Of a DNA stretch of 64,000 nt, positions 9,559 through 19,147 are shown piece after piece (within the stretch, counting starts at the first letter, position 1; each line of letters opens with the position of its first letter). The translations under genes were made by a program, and so were the position numbers. The stretch covers positions 744,001 to 808,000 of the forward strand of contig NZ_FOBG01000002.1 in the NCBI RefSeq assembly GCF_900109645.1, given 5' to 3'. The notes beneath the pieces are model-generated. The model was given only the letters and a program-made list of their open reading frames with translations, ran no database searches and was not told where the DNA came from. Origin of the DNA: Duganella sp. CF402. Lineage in GTDB: Bacteria > Pseudomonadota > Gammaproteobacteria > Burkholderiales > Burkholderiaceae_D.

Positions 9559-12500
9559 ATGCCACACAGCAACGCTCCACACCGCCCCGCCCTGCTGCCG
9601 CGCGTGCTCGCCGCGCTGTGCCTGGGGTTGCTCGTTTCCATATCCACCGTGCCGGCGCGCGCCGGCAGCGGCGAACGCTGGGCCGAGCTGAGCCATACCT
9701 CCTTCAAGCGCCACCTCCAGAACGACGTCAGCAGCGGCCTGTGTTTCGCCCAGGATCGCCAGGGCTTTCTGTGGATCGGCACCCAGGCCGGGCTGGTGCG
9801 ATGGGATGGCAACCGCGTGGTCAAGTACGTGGCCGACGCCGCGCGCGAAGACGCCCTGCCCGACAGTTACGTGATGAGCTTGCACATCGACAGTCAAGGG
9901 CAGCTGTGGGCCGGCATGAGCGCCGGTGGCCTGGTCCGCTACGATCCGCAACACGACAATTTCGTGCGCTACCGCGTCACCAACACCGGCCTGCGCGATC
10001 CGCGCGTGGCCGACATGGCCGACGATGGCAGCGGCGGCTTGTGGATCGCCACCGGCAGCGGCCTCGACCACCTGGCCGCCGACGGCCGCTTCACCCGCCA
10101 GGGTGAGCGCTATGACGCCGGCGCGCTGCCGCGCGGTGGGCTGGAGGCGCTGTTGCGCGACGCCGACGGCACCTTGTGGGCCGGCAGCCGCCGCGGGCTG
10201 TTCCGCCTGCGCCAGGGCCAGCCGGCCCAGCAGGTGCTCCTCGGCGGCAAGCCCGCCATCCCGATCAGCAAGCTGGTGCGCGACAGCGGCGGCAGGCTGT
10301 GGATCGGCACCCGCACCAGCGGCGCCTTTGTACTGGGTCCCGACGGCCAGGACGCGGCGCTCGCCGGGACCAGCGCGGCCCCACTGCGCGAGAGCGGCCC
10401 GGTGTCGACGCTGGGGCAGGAGCGGGTATCCTCGATCATCGAGGCGGCGCCCGGAGAAATATGGCTCGGCACCGACGGCGCCGCCGGCGGCATCGTGGTG
10501 GTCGACGCCCAGCATCATCTCACCCACCGCATCCACCACCGCGCCGACACGGCCGACACGCTGGCCGACAACGACGTCATGGCCATGTTCCGCGAGCGCA
10601 GCGGCGTCATTTACGCGTCCCACATGTCGAGCCTGAGCCAGCATGCGCCGCAGCCCAACGCCATCGCCACCGTGCGCCATCTGGACGCCGGGCGCGGCGG
10701 CGCCCTGAGCGTGCCGAGCATGCTGGTGGCGCCGGACGGCCGGGTGTGGCTGGGCCTGATCAGCGGCGGCGTCGCCATCATCGATCCCGAGCACGGCGTC
10801 ACTGGCAGGATCAGCCCGGCAAGCGGGCTCGGTCAGGGGCGCGTGCTGGCCAGCACCATCGGTCCCGACGGCGAAATCTACATTGGCACCCAGCATGGCT
10901 TGTTCCGCGCCAGCGCCGACGGCCGGCGGGTCGAGCGCGTGGCGCTGCCGCAACCGCGCGAGGAGCAGGAAGTGTGGGCCCTGGCGCTGCAGGGGCGCAC
11001 CCTGTGGATGGGCGGCCTGGACGGCTTGTGGGCGCTGGAACTGCCGCCCGGCGGCGGCATGCCGCACCTGCTGCGGCACGAGGACAAGGCGCTGGGCGAT
11101 GCCCGCGTGACCGCCATCCTGCCGGCGGGCGACGAGGTGTGGGTGGGCACCCGCACCGGCCTGGCGCGGGTCGGTCCCGACCGGGTCGAGGCGATCCCGA
11201 CCGAACTGGCCGCACCGGACCGGCTGCCGCCCGGCTATGTGTCGTCGCTGATGCTGGACCGCCAGGGCCGGCTGTGGCTGTCGAACTTCGGCACCGGCGT
11301 GGTCATCCTGGAGCGCACCGACGCCGATGGCCGACGCCGCTTCCGCCGGCTGGGCATGCAGCAAGGCCTGCCCGACAGCGGCGCCAACAAACTGCTGCAG
11401 GACCGCAACGGCATGGTCTGGGCCAGCACCGACAACGGCCTGGCGCGCATCGACCCGGCCACCCTCGCGGTGCGCGCGCTCGGTCCCGGCGAGGGCGTGC
11501 ACGTGCCGACCTACTGGACCAATTCCGGCGCCGTCACCCACGAGGGCGAACTGCTGTTTGGCGGCCTGTCCGGGTTCAGCGTCATCATGCCGCAGGCGCT
11601 GTCGGAATGGCATTACACGCCGCCGCTGGTGGTCACCCGCGTGCTGCTCAACGACAAGGAAATGCCGATCGCCCCCTACAACGCGGGACTGGGCAAGCAG
11701 GCGCCGCCAATCACCGTCACCACCGTCGCGCGCGAGCGCGGCTTCTCGCTGGAGTTTGCCGCGCTCGACTATTCCGCACCGGAGCGCAACCACTACGCCT
11801 ACCAGCTCAAGGGCTTCGACACCAACTGGGTGCAGACCGAGGCCTCCTCGCGCCGCGCCAGCTACAACAACCTGCCGCCGGGCGACTACGTGCTGCAGCT
11901 GCGCGGCTCGAACCGCAACGGCGACTGGGCAGCGCCGCTGGAAGTGCCGGTGCGGGTGCTGCCGGCCTGGCACCAGCGGCCGCTGGCGCGGGCCGGCATG
12001 GGCGCGTTGGTGCTGCTGCTGGCCGCCGGCCTGGTGCATGCGCGCACCGCCTACCTGCGCCGCCGCCAGCGCGAACTGGAGGCGATGGTGGAAACCCGCA
12101 CCGCCGAACTGCGCACGATCCAGGCGCAACTGGAAACGCTGGCCTATGGCGATCCGCTGACGGGGCTGGCGAACCGCCGGCTGTTCAGCGACGAACTGCG
12201 GCACCTGGTGGCGCAAGCCGAACGCGGCGGCGAGCACTTCACGCTGCTGCTGATCGACCTCGACCGCTTCAAGCCGGTCAACGACACCTTCGGCCACGAC
12301 GCCGGCGACGCCCTGCTGGTGGCCACCGCCGAGCGCCTGCGCGCGGCCGTGCGCGAGGCCGACCGGCCGTTCCGCCTGGGCGGCGATGAGTTTGCCGTGC
12401 TATTGAGCCAGACCCGCGACCGCGAAACGCTGGAGCCGGTGTGCGCGCGCATCCTGGCCGATCTGGCCGCGCCGTTGCGGCATGGCGATGCCATGATTGA

Positions 12501-12630
12501 AATCAGCGCCAGCATCGGCGCCGCCGTGTATCACAACGGAGACAACCACGAGCAGCTCTACAAGCGCGCCGACCTTGCGCTGTACGATGCCAAGGCCGCC
12601 GGCCGCAGCACCTGGCGCCTGGCGACCTAG
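9559..12630 (+). CDS. Two-component-regulator propeller / diguanylate cyclase
   Basis: This protein of 1,023 residues has a signal peptide (about 1-35, ending near ARAGSGERW) and a long periplasmic region of Reg_prop repeats (many LWIGT, LWVGT, GLWIAT-type strands, about 40-690). A Y_Y_Y immunoglobulin-like domain (about 730-805) follows, then one membrane helix (about 811-830), a short coiled coil and a C-terminal GGDEF domain. The active site GGDEF is at about 942-946. Substrate-site residues are in DLDRFKPVNDTFGHDAGD, and an RxxD inhibitory site (READ) lies five residues before GGDEF, so product inhibition by c-di-GMP is expected. The start at 9559 is chosen because the signal peptide begins there. 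The gene converges on the crotonase gene, their stops sharing CTAG. Confidence 0.92.
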   Translation: MPHSNAPHRPALLPRVLAALCLGLLVSISTVPARAGSGERWAELSHTSFKRHLQNDVSSGLCFAQDRQGFLWIGTQAGLVRWDGNRVVKYVADAAREDALPDSYVMSLHIDSQGQLWAGMSAGGLVRYDPQHDNFVRYRVTNTGLRDPRVADMADDGSGGLWIATGSGLDHLAADGRFTRQGERYDAGALPRGGLEALLRDADGTLWAGSRRGLFRLRQGQPAQQVLLGGKPAIPISKLVRDSGGRLWIGTRTSGAFVLGPDGQDAALAGTSAAPLRESGPVSTLGQERVSSIIEAAPGEIWLGTDGAAGGIVVVDAQHHLTHRIHHRADTADTLADNDVMAMFRERSGVIYASHMSSLSQHAPQPNAIATVRHLDAGRGGALSVPSMLVAPDGRVWLGLISGGVAIIDPEHGVTGRISPASGLGQGRVLASTIGPDGEIYIGTQHGLFRASADGRRVERVALPQPREEQEVWALALQGRTLWMGGLDGLWALELPPGGGMPHLLRHEDKALGDARVTAILPAGDEVWVGTRTGLARVGPDRVEAIPTELAAPDRLPPGYVSSLMLDRQGRLWLSNFGTGVVILERTDADGRRRFRRLGMQQGLPDSGANKLLQDRNGMVWASTDNGLARIDPATLAVRALGPGEGVHVPTYWTNSGAVTHEGELLFGGLSGFSVIMPQALSEWHYTPPLVVTRVLLNDKEMPIAPYNAGLGKQAPPITVTTVARERGFSLEFAALDYSAPERNHYAYQLKGFDTNWVQTEASSRRASYNNLPPGDYVLQLRGSNRNGDWAAPLEVPVRVLPAWHQRPLARAGMGALVLLLAAGLVHARTAYLRRRQRELEAMVETRTAELRTIQAQLETLAYGDPLTGLANRRLFSDELRHLVAQAERGGEHFTLLLIDLDRFKPVNDTFGHDAGDALLVATAERLRAAVREADRPFRLGGDEFAVLLSQTRDRETLEPVCARILADLAAPLRHGDAMIEISASIGAAVYHNGDNHEQLYKRADLALYDAKAAGRSTWRLAT

Positions 12631-13445
12631 TCCTTGAAGGTTGGCACCGACTTGCTCATGCCGGCCATCATGGCCGCTTGCAGGTCGGCCGACATCAGCA
12701 TGGCCGCGTTCCAGGTGGCGACGTAGTTCAGGCCATCGGCTACCGTGTGGTCGCGTGCGTAGTTGATCATTTCTTTCACACCGCGCACCGACAACGGCGA
12801 CTTGGCGGCGATGCTGGCCGCAATCTCGCGCACGCCTTCGCGCAGCGCTTGGGGCGATTCGAACACGCGGTTCACGAAGCGCATCTCTTTGGCCTCGGCG
12901 CCGTCGAACTTGCGCGCGGTGTAAGCCAGCTCGCGCGCCATGCCTTCGCCGATCAAACGCGGCAAACGCTGCAAAGTGCCCACATCGGCCACCATGCCGA
13001 TATCGATTTCCTTGATGGTGAACCACGCATCGGAAGAGCAGTAGCGCATATCGGCGCAACTGATCAGATCAATGCCCCCGCCCACGCACGCGCCATGCAC
13101 GGCCGCCAGCACCGGCTTGCGGCAACGCTCAAGACTCGTCAGCGTATCCTGCAAATCAAGAATCACGCGGCGCAGGTTTTCGCGCGTGCGGCCATCGCAT
13201 TCGTCGCGCACTTGCGCGCCCACGCCCATCATCATCTGCAGGTCGATGCCGGCGGTGAAGGCCTTGCCCTCGCCTTCCAGGATCGCCACACGAATGTCAG
13301 GCGTCTCGTCGACAAAGCGAAACGCAGAACGAATGTCATGCCACATTGCAAGATTCATTGCATTCAGCTTATCCGGGCGATTCAGGCGGATGGTGGCCAC
13401 GTGGCCGTCAACGGTGATGCTGACTGCCTCAAACGATGGAATCAT
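12627..13445 (-). CDS. Crotonase family protein, delta3,5-delta2,4-dienoyl-CoA isomerase-like
   Basis: This 272-residue enoyl-CoA hydratase/isomerase fold protein has the oxyanion-hole loops KLNAMNL and HGACVGGGIDL. The sequence GGGIDLISCADMRYCSSDAWFTIKEIDIGMVADVGTLQRLP splits into pieces that closely follow eukaryotic ECH1. The three acidic residues known from that enzyme (Asp in GGGID, Glu in KEID, Asp in VAD) are all present. A role in shifting double bonds during oxidation of unsaturated fatty acids is therefore likely. AAGGAG is 7 bases before the ATG at 13445. It is divergent from the molybdenum oxidoreductase operon. Confidence 0.85.
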   Translation of the reverse strand: MIPSFEAVSITVDGHVATIRLNRPDKLNAMNLAMWHDIRSAFRFVDETPDIRVAILEGEGKAFTAGIDLQMMMGVGAQVRDECDGRTRENLRRVILDLQDTLTSLERCRKPVLAAVHGACVGGGIDLISCADMRYCSSDAWFTIKEIDIGMVADVGTLQRLPRLIGEGMARELAYTARKFDGAEAKEMRFVNRVFESPQALREGVREIAASIAAKSPLSVRGVKEMINYARDHTVADGLNYVATWNAAMLMSADLQAAMMAGMSKSVPTFKD

Positions 13446-13557
13446 GCGTGTCTCCTTTTGGTTGGTAGCCACATATTAGCGGTCTGAACGGATTCTGTCG
13501 TAGAGGAAATACGCTATTATTTGAAGCCCGTGACATGCGTATTCCTGGAGGATGGAC

Positions 13558-14022
13558 ATGACAACAAAGTTCAAGCTTAACGGCAAGGAAGTCACCGTGC
13601 AGGCCGAGCCGGACACCCCGCTACTCTGGGTGATCCGCGATGAAATCGGACTGACCGGCACCAAGTTCGGTTGCGGGATGGCGCTGTGCGGCGCCTGCAC
13701 CGTCCACCTCGATGGCGAACCGATCCGCTCCTGTCAGACGCCGGTCTCGGTAGCCGCCGGCAAACAGGTCGCCACCATCGAATCGCTCTCCAAAGACAAT
13801 TCCCATCCGCTGCAAAAAGCCTGGATCGCGCACGACGTGCCGCAATGCGGCTACTGTCAATCGGGCCAGCTGATGAGCGCCGCCGCCCTGCTGCGCACCA
13901 ATAAAAATCCCAGCGACGCGGATATCGAGAACGCCATGAGCGGCAATATCTGCCGCTGCGGCACCTACAACCGCATCCGCGCCGCGATCAAGACTGCGGC
14001 CGCCGAAATGCGCAAGGCGTAA
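13558..14022 (+). CDS. iorA: (2Fe-2S)-binding small subunit of an isoquinoline 1-oxidoreductase-type molybdoenzyme
   Basis: This 154-residue protein has two [2Fe-2S] motifs. The plant-ferredoxin type is in FGCGMALCGACTVHLDG; the C-terminal helical type is in CGYCQSGQ and GNICRCGTYNRI. It is the electron-transfer subunit for the downstream molybdopterin subunit. GGAGG stands 6 bases before the second of two nearby ATGs, so 13558 is preferred to 13552. A TATTAT hexamer at 13515-13520 may be part of the operon promoter. The symbol is by family; the real substrate could be another N-heterocycle or an aldehyde. Confidence 0.88.
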   Translation: MTTKFKLNGKEVTVQAEPDTPLLWVIRDEIGLTGTKFGCGMALCGACTVHLDGEPIRSCQTPVSVAAGKQVATIESLSKDNSHPLQKAWIAHDVPQCGYCQSGQLMSAAALLRTNKNPSDADIENAMSGNICRCGTYNRIRAAIKTAAAEMRKA

Positions 14023-14033
14023 GGGAGACGGCC

Positions 14034-16142
14034 ATGACGACGAATCGCAGGGACTTCCTGAAAACCTCCGCAGGGCTGACGCTGGGCGTTTTCCTGCCCA
14101 CGCTGGCCGCACAGGCCGACGCCGCCGGCACGCTGCACACGCCCAACGCCTGGGTCCACATCGCCGACGACAACACCATCACGCTGCTGTCGGCCCGCTC
14201 GGAAATGGGCCAGGGTGTGTACACCTCCATGCCCATGCTGATCGCCGAAGAGCTCAACGTCGACATCCGCAAAATCAAGGTGGAGATCGCGCCGGTGGCG
14301 CCGGTCTACGTCAACGCCCTGCTGGGCGGGCAGCTGACCGGCGGCTCGACCTCGGTGCGCGAAGGCTGGGAAAAGCTGCGCATCGCCGGCGCCCAAGTGC
14401 GCATGATGCTGATCGCCGCCGCTGCAGAGCAGTGGAAAGTGGACGCTACCAAGTTGACCGCCGCCGACGGCAAGGTGACCGGCCCCGGCGGCAAGAGCGC
14501 CACCTACGGCCAGCTGGCCGCAGCCGCCGCCAAACAACCGGTGCCGGAAAAAGTCACGCTGAAAGATCCCAAGGATTTCAAGATCATCGGCAAGCCCACC
14601 AAGCGGCTCGACACGGCCGGCAAAGTGAACGGCACGGCCGAATACGGCATCGACGTCAAACTGCCCGGCATGGTGTACGCCTCGCTGGAACAATGCCCGG
14701 TCATCGGCGGCAAGGTGGTGAGCTTCGACGCGAGCAAAGCCAAGGCCATGCCCGGCGTGATCGACGTGGTGCAAATCCGCGACGGCGTGGCGGTGGTAGC
14801 CGACAGCTACTGGCGCGCGAAGAAGGCCCGCGACGCGCTGACCGTCAAATGGGACGACGGCCCCGGCGCGCGCATCGACAACGCCGCCATGAAAGACGGC
14901 ATCCGCAAAGCTGCCGATGCCACCATCCCGATCAAGAAAACCGGCGACGCGACGGCAGCGCTGGGCAGCGCCGCCAAGAAACTGCAAGCCGAATACTGGT
15001 CGCCGCTGCTGGCCCACGCCACGATGGAGCCGCAGAACTTCACCGCCCACTACAAGGACGGCAAGTGCCTGGTGATCGGCCCGGCCCAGTTCCAGCAAGG
15101 CACGCAGGGCAACGTCGCCAACGCGGTCGGCCTCAAGCCGGAAGACGTGACGGTCAAGACCACCTTCCTCGGCGGCGGTTTCGGCCGTCGTCTCGAATAC
15201 GACTTTGCGGTGCAGGCGGCCGAGATTTCCAAAGCCGTCGGCAAGCCGGTCAAGCTGCTGTGGACGCGCGAGGACGACACCACCCACGACTTCTACCGCC
15301 CGATGGCGCTGCACCGCATGGCCGGCGGCCTCGATGCCGCCGGCAAGCCGGTGGCGCTGACCTTGCAACTGACCTCGCAATCGGTGACGCAGCGCGCCTT
15401 CGGCCTGCCGAAAGGCACGCTCGATCCCTTCATGGCCGAAGCGGCCGTGGTCGGCTACGACATTCCCAACATGACGGCGGAATTGATCGAGCATGACAGC
15501 GGCCTGCGGGTCGGCTACTGGCGCTCGGTCAGCCACGCGCTGAACGCCTTTGCCAACGAAAGCTTCATCGACGAGATGGCGCACGCGGCCAAGAAAGATC
15601 CCTACCAGTTCCGCCTGGCGCTGCTGGACAAGCAGCCGCGCTTTGCCAAGGTGCTGAAACTGGCGGCGGAAAAATCCGGCTGGGGCAAGCCGCTGCCGAA
15701 AGGCCACTATCGCGGCATCGCCCTGATGGAAGGCTACGACACCTACATGGCGCAGGTGGCGGAAATCTCGGTGAAGGACAACGCCATCAAAGTGCACCGC
15801 GTGTGGGTCGCCGCCGACTTGGGCCGGATGGTCAATCCAGACACGGTGGAAGCGCAGATCCAGTCCAGCATCGCCTTCGGCCTGACCTCCACGCTGGGCG
15901 CCGAAATCACGCTCGACAAGGGCCGCGTGCAGCAGACCAACTTCCACGACTACCCCATCCTGCGCATGAACGAGATGCCGAAAGTGGACGTGACGCTGGT
16001 GCCGAGCACCGAAAAGCCGGGCGGCATCGGCGAGCCGGCCACCGCGCTGATCGGCCCGGCGGTGGCCAACGCCCTGTTCGCCGCCACCGGCAAACGGCTG
16101 CGCAAACTGCCGTTATCTTCGGAGAACATACAGGCAGCGTGA
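14034..16142 (+). CDS. iorB: Molybdopterin-binding large subunit, isoquinoline 1-oxidoreductase beta-type
   Basis: This 702-residue xanthine-oxidase-family catalytic subunit carries an N-terminal twin-arginine signal (TNRRDFLKTSAGLTLGVF), implying folded export to the periplasm together with IorA. Cofactor-binding features include EMGQGVYTSMPMLIAEEL, GGQLTGGSTSVREGWE, the FLGGGFGRRLEYDF loop, and a C-terminal KPGGIGEPATALIGPAVANA with the conserved active-site glutamate. It follows iorA by 11 bases. No XdhC-type maturation factor or cytochrome partner is adjacent, so the electron acceptor is unknown. Confidence 0.88.
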   Translation: MTTNRRDFLKTSAGLTLGVFLPTLAAQADAAGTLHTPNAWVHIADDNTITLLSARSEMGQGVYTSMPMLIAEELNVDIRKIKVEIAPVAPVYVNALLGGQLTGGSTSVREGWEKLRIAGAQVRMMLIAAAAEQWKVDATKLTAADGKVTGPGGKSATYGQLAAAAAKQPVPEKVTLKDPKDFKIIGKPTKRLDTAGKVNGTAEYGIDVKLPGMVYASLEQCPVIGGKVVSFDASKAKAMPGVIDVVQIRDGVAVVADSYWRAKKARDALTVKWDDGPGARIDNAAMKDGIRKAADATIPIKKTGDATAALGSAAKKLQAEYWSPLLAHATMEPQNFTAHYKDGKCLVIGPAQFQQGTQGNVANAVGLKPEDVTVKTTFLGGGFGRRLEYDFAVQAAEISKAVGKPVKLLWTREDDTTHDFYRPMALHRMAGGLDAAGKPVALTLQLTSQSVTQRAFGLPKGTLDPFMAEAAVVGYDIPNMTAELIEHDSGLRVGYWRSVSHALNAFANESFIDEMAHAAKKDPYQFRLALLDKQPRFAKVLKLAAEKSGWGKPLPKGHYRGIALMEGYDTYMAQVAEISVKDNAIKVHRVWVAADLGRMVNPDTVEAQIQSSIAFGLTSTLGAEITLDKGRVQQTNFHDYPILRMNEMPKVDVTLVPSTEKPGGIGEPATALIGPAVANALFAATGKRLRKLPLSSENIQAA

Positions 16143-16180
16143 CGCAAAACCAGCAAAAATAGCAAAAAGACCACGCAATT

Positions 16181-16223
16181 ACGCGGCAGGCCGTGCCAGT
16201 TTCCAGCGCACGGCCTGCCGCGT
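16181..16223 (+). terminator. 16-bp perfect hairpin between iorB and valS
   Basis: Positions 16181-16196 are perfectly complementary to 16208-16223, with an 11-base loop. The following bases are CATTTATAATGG, not a clean T-run. It could terminate the ior operon weakly or act as an mRNA 3' end. It also ends 4 bases before a perfect TATAAT. Confidence 0.55.
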
Positions 16224-16227
16224 CATT

Positions 16228-16233
16228 TATAAT
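16228..16233 (+). promoter_or_regulatory. Candidate -10 element of valS
   Basis: A perfect TATAAT lies 31 bases before the valS ATG. No good -35 is visible because the expected place is taken by the 3' arm of the 16-bp hairpin. Confidence 0.4.
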
Positions 16234-16264
16234 GGTCGTTTCGCCAAATTTAAATCTGGAAATC

Positions 16265-19060
16265 ATGGAATTAGCCAAGTCTTTCGAGCCTGCCGACATT
16301 GAACAATTCTGGCGCAGCGAGTGGGAGTCGCGCGGTTACTACACCGCCACCCTCGACGCCGGCAAACCTTCTTTCAGCATCCAGCTGCCGCCGCCGAACG
16401 TCACCGGCACCCTGCACATGGGCCATGCTTTCAACCAGACCATCATGGATGGCCTGACCCGCTACTACCGCATGCTGGGCCACAACACCGCCTGGATTCC
16501 GGGCACCGACCACGCCGGCATCGCCACCCAGATCGTGGTGGAGCGCCAGCTCGACGCGCAGAAAATCTCGCGCCATGACCTCGGCCGCGAAAAGTTCATC
16601 GAAAAAGTCTGGGAGTGGAAAGAGAAATCCGGCTCCACCATCACCGGCCAGATGCGCCGCCTGGGCGCCTCGCCGGACTGGAAGCGCGAATACTTCACCA
16701 TGGATGCCGAGCGCTCCAAGGTCGTGACCGAAGTGTTCGTGCGTCTGCACGAGCAAGGCCTGATCTACCGCGGCAAGCGCCTGGTCAACTGGGATCCGGT
16801 GCTGGGCACCGCTGTCTCCGACCTGGAAGTGGTGTCGGAAGAAGAAGACGGCTCGATGTGGTACATCAAGTACCCGCTGGCAGATGGCAGCGGTTCGCTG
16901 ACCGTCGCCACCACCCGTCCTGAAACCATGCTGGGCGACGTCGCCGTGGCGGTGGACCCGACCGACGAACGCTACCAGCCGCTGGTCGGCAAGATGCTGA
17001 CGCTGCCGCTGGTCGGCCGCGAAATCCCGATCATCGCCGATGAATATGTCGACAAAGCCTTCGGCACCGGCTGCGTGAAAATCACCCCGGCGCACGACTT
17101 CAACGACTACGCCGTCGGCCAACGCCACAAACTGGCGATGCCGTCGATCCTGACGCTGGAAGCCAAGATCGTTGACGACGCGCCGGAAGCCTACCGTGGC
17201 CTGGACCGCTTTGAAGCACGCAAGAAAATCGTCGCCGACCTGGAAGCGCAAGGCCTGCTGGAAGAAGTCAAAAAGCACAAGCTGATGGTACCGCGCGGCG
17301 ACCGTACCGGCGTGGTCATCGAGCCGATGCTGACCGACCAGTGGTTCGTCGCCATGAGCAAGCCAGCGCCGGAAGGCACCTTCAATCCGGGCAAATCGAT
17401 CGCTGAAGTGGCGCTGGAAAAAGTCGCTACCGGCGAAATCAAATTCGTGCCGGAGAACTGGAGCACCACGTACAACCAGTGGCTGAACAACATCCAGGAC
17501 TGGTGCATCTCGCGCCAGCTGTGGTGGGGCCACCAGATCCCGGCATGGTACGACGACGCCGGCAATATCTTCGTCGCCAAGACCGAAGAAGAAGCCAAGG
17601 CGCAAGCTGCGGCCAAAGGCATCACCGCGCCGCTGCGCCGCGACAACGACGTGCTGGACACCTGGTTCTCGTCCGCGCTGGTGCCGTTCTCGACCCTGGG
17701 CTGGCCGGAAGAAACGCCGGATATCAAGGCCTTCCTGCCATCGTCGGTGCTGGTGACCGGCTTCGACATCATCTTCTTCTGGGTGGCGCGCATGGTCATG
17801 ATGACCGCGCACTTCACCGGCAAAGTGCCGTTCGAAACCGTGTACGTGCACGGCCTGGTGCGCGACTCGCAGGGCCAGAAAATGTCCAAATCCAAGGGCA
17901 ACACGCTGGACCCGATCGACCTGATCGACGGTATCGGCGTGGAAGCGCTGGTGGAAAAACGCACTACCGGCCTGATGAACCCTAAGGCTGCGGAAAAAAT
18001 CGCCAAGGCCACCCGCAAGGAATTCCCGGAAGGTATCGCTGCCTACGGCACCGACGCGGTGCGCTTCACGATGGCCTCGTACGCCTCGCTGGGCCGCAAC
18101 ATCAACTTCGACCTGGGCCGCGCCGAAGGCTACCGCAACTTCTGCAACAAACTGTGGAACGCGACCCGCTTCGTGATGATGAACACCGAAGGCAAGGATT
18201 GCTCGGCGTCGGAAGCCGACCTGTCGAACGCCGACAAGTGGATCATCTCGCTGCTGCAGAAAGCCGAGCTGGAAGTGGCCAAGGGCTTCGAAGACTACCG
18301 CTTCGACAACATCGCCTCGGCCATCTACAAGTTCGTGTGGGACGAGTACTGCGACTGGTATCTGGAAGTGGCCAAGGTGCAGGTACAAAGCGGCACCGAA
18401 GGCCAGCAGCGCGCTACCCGTCACACCCTGCTGCGCGTGCTGGAAGTGGTGCTGCGTCTGGCGCATCCGGTGATTCCGTTCGTGACCGAAGCGCTGTGGC
18501 AAGCCGTTGCGCCGCTGGCCGGCAAGACTGGTGACTCGATCATGATGCAGCCGTATCCGATCGCCAACACCGCCAACATCAATGAATCGGCCGAGGCGTG
18601 GATGCAGCAGTTGAAGGCGCTGACCGATGCGACCCGTAACCTGCGCGGCGAGATGCAACTGTCGCCGTCGCTGCGCGTGCCGCTGATCGTTGAGCCGGGC
18701 AATGCCGAAGAGAAGGCGGCGATGGAAGGCTTTGCGCCTTACGTGCAATCGCTGGCCAAGCTGGCGGAAGTGCAGATCGTCGACGCGCTGCCGGATTCGC
18801 CGGCGGCCGTGTCCATCGTCGGCACGACCAAGCTGATGCTGAAAGTGGAAATCGACGTCAAGGCCGAGCGTGAGCGTCTGACCAAGGAGATCACCCGTCT
18901 GGAAGGCGAGATCAACAAGGCCAACGGCAAGCTGTCGAACGAAAGCTTCGTGGCGCGCGCGCCGGCCGAAGTGGTGGCGCAGGAGAAAGAGCGCGTTGCC
19001 AACTTCAGCGCCACCCTGGAGAAAATGCGCGAGCAGATCGCCAAGCTGCCAGCCGCATAA
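16265..19060 (+). CDS. valS: Valine--tRNA ligase
   Basis: This 931-residue class I aminoacyl-tRNA synthetase carries the HIGH-type motif in GTLHMGHAFNQ (near residue 45) and KMSKSKGN. The editing CP1 domain (TTRPETMLGDVAVAV and GTGCVKITPAHDFNDY) and a C-terminal coiled-coil arm rich in Lys/Glu (about 860-930) are also present. The frame is open further upstream to 16193, but that extension contains a TATAAT, and all family members begin near MELAKSFEPADIE; hence 16265. Confidence 0.97.
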   Translation: MELAKSFEPADIEQFWRSEWESRGYYTATLDAGKPSFSIQLPPPNVTGTLHMGHAFNQTIMDGLTRYYRMLGHNTAWIPGTDHAGIATQIVVERQLDAQKISRHDLGREKFIEKVWEWKEKSGSTITGQMRRLGASPDWKREYFTMDAERSKVVTEVFVRLHEQGLIYRGKRLVNWDPVLGTAVSDLEVVSEEEDGSMWYIKYPLADGSGSLTVATTRPETMLGDVAVAVDPTDERYQPLVGKMLTLPLVGREIPIIADEYVDKAFGTGCVKITPAHDFNDYAVGQRHKLAMPSILTLEAKIVDDAPEAYRGLDRFEARKKIVADLEAQGLLEEVKKHKLMVPRGDRTGVVIEPMLTDQWFVAMSKPAPEGTFNPGKSIAEVALEKVATGEIKFVPENWSTTYNQWLNNIQDWCISRQLWWGHQIPAWYDDAGNIFVAKTEEEAKAQAAAKGITAPLRRDNDVLDTWFSSALVPFSTLGWPEETPDIKAFLPSSVLVTGFDIIFFWVARMVMMTAHFTGKVPFETVYVHGLVRDSQGQKMSKSKGNTLDPIDLIDGIGVEALVEKRTTGLMNPKAAEKIAKATRKEFPEGIAAYGTDAVRFTMASYASLGRNINFDLGRAEGYRNFCNKLWNATRFVMMNTEGKDCSASEADLSNADKWIISLLQKAELEVAKGFEDYRFDNIASAIYKFVWDEYCDWYLEVAKVQVQSGTEGQQRATRHTLLRVLEVVLRLAHPVIPFVTEALWQAVAPLAGKTGDSIMMQPYPIANTANINESAEAWMQQLKALTDATRNLRGEMQLSPSLRVPLIVEPGNAEEKAAMEGFAPYVQSLAKLAEVQIVDALPDSPAAVSIVGTTKLMLKVEIDVKAERERLTKEITRLEGEINKANGKLSNESFVARAPAEVVAQEKERVANFSATLEKMREQIAKLPAA

Positions 19061-19087
19061 ATCAACGCCATAGGTCGCGAACAACTG

Positions 19088-19117
19088 TTGACATTAAATC
19101 ATTGATAATGTTTTAAT
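19088..19117 (+). promoter_or_regulatory. Sigma70-like promoter for the first PEP-CTERM gene
   Basis: TTGACA at 19088-19093 and TTTAAT at 19112-19117 are separated by 18 bases, in an AT-rich stretch after valS. The start codon follows 30 bases later. Confidence 0.6.
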
Positions 19118-19147
19118 GCTATTTCTACAATTTTATTGGGGAATGGC

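Noticed and set aside
9487..12297. Minus-strand open frame of 936 codons
   Set aside because: Gln/His/Ala/Gly-rich shadow of the propeller-GGDEF gene; no domain or start signal.
16271..19084. Minus-strand open frame of 937 codons
   Set aside because: Complete shadow of valS, a typical high-GC artefact.
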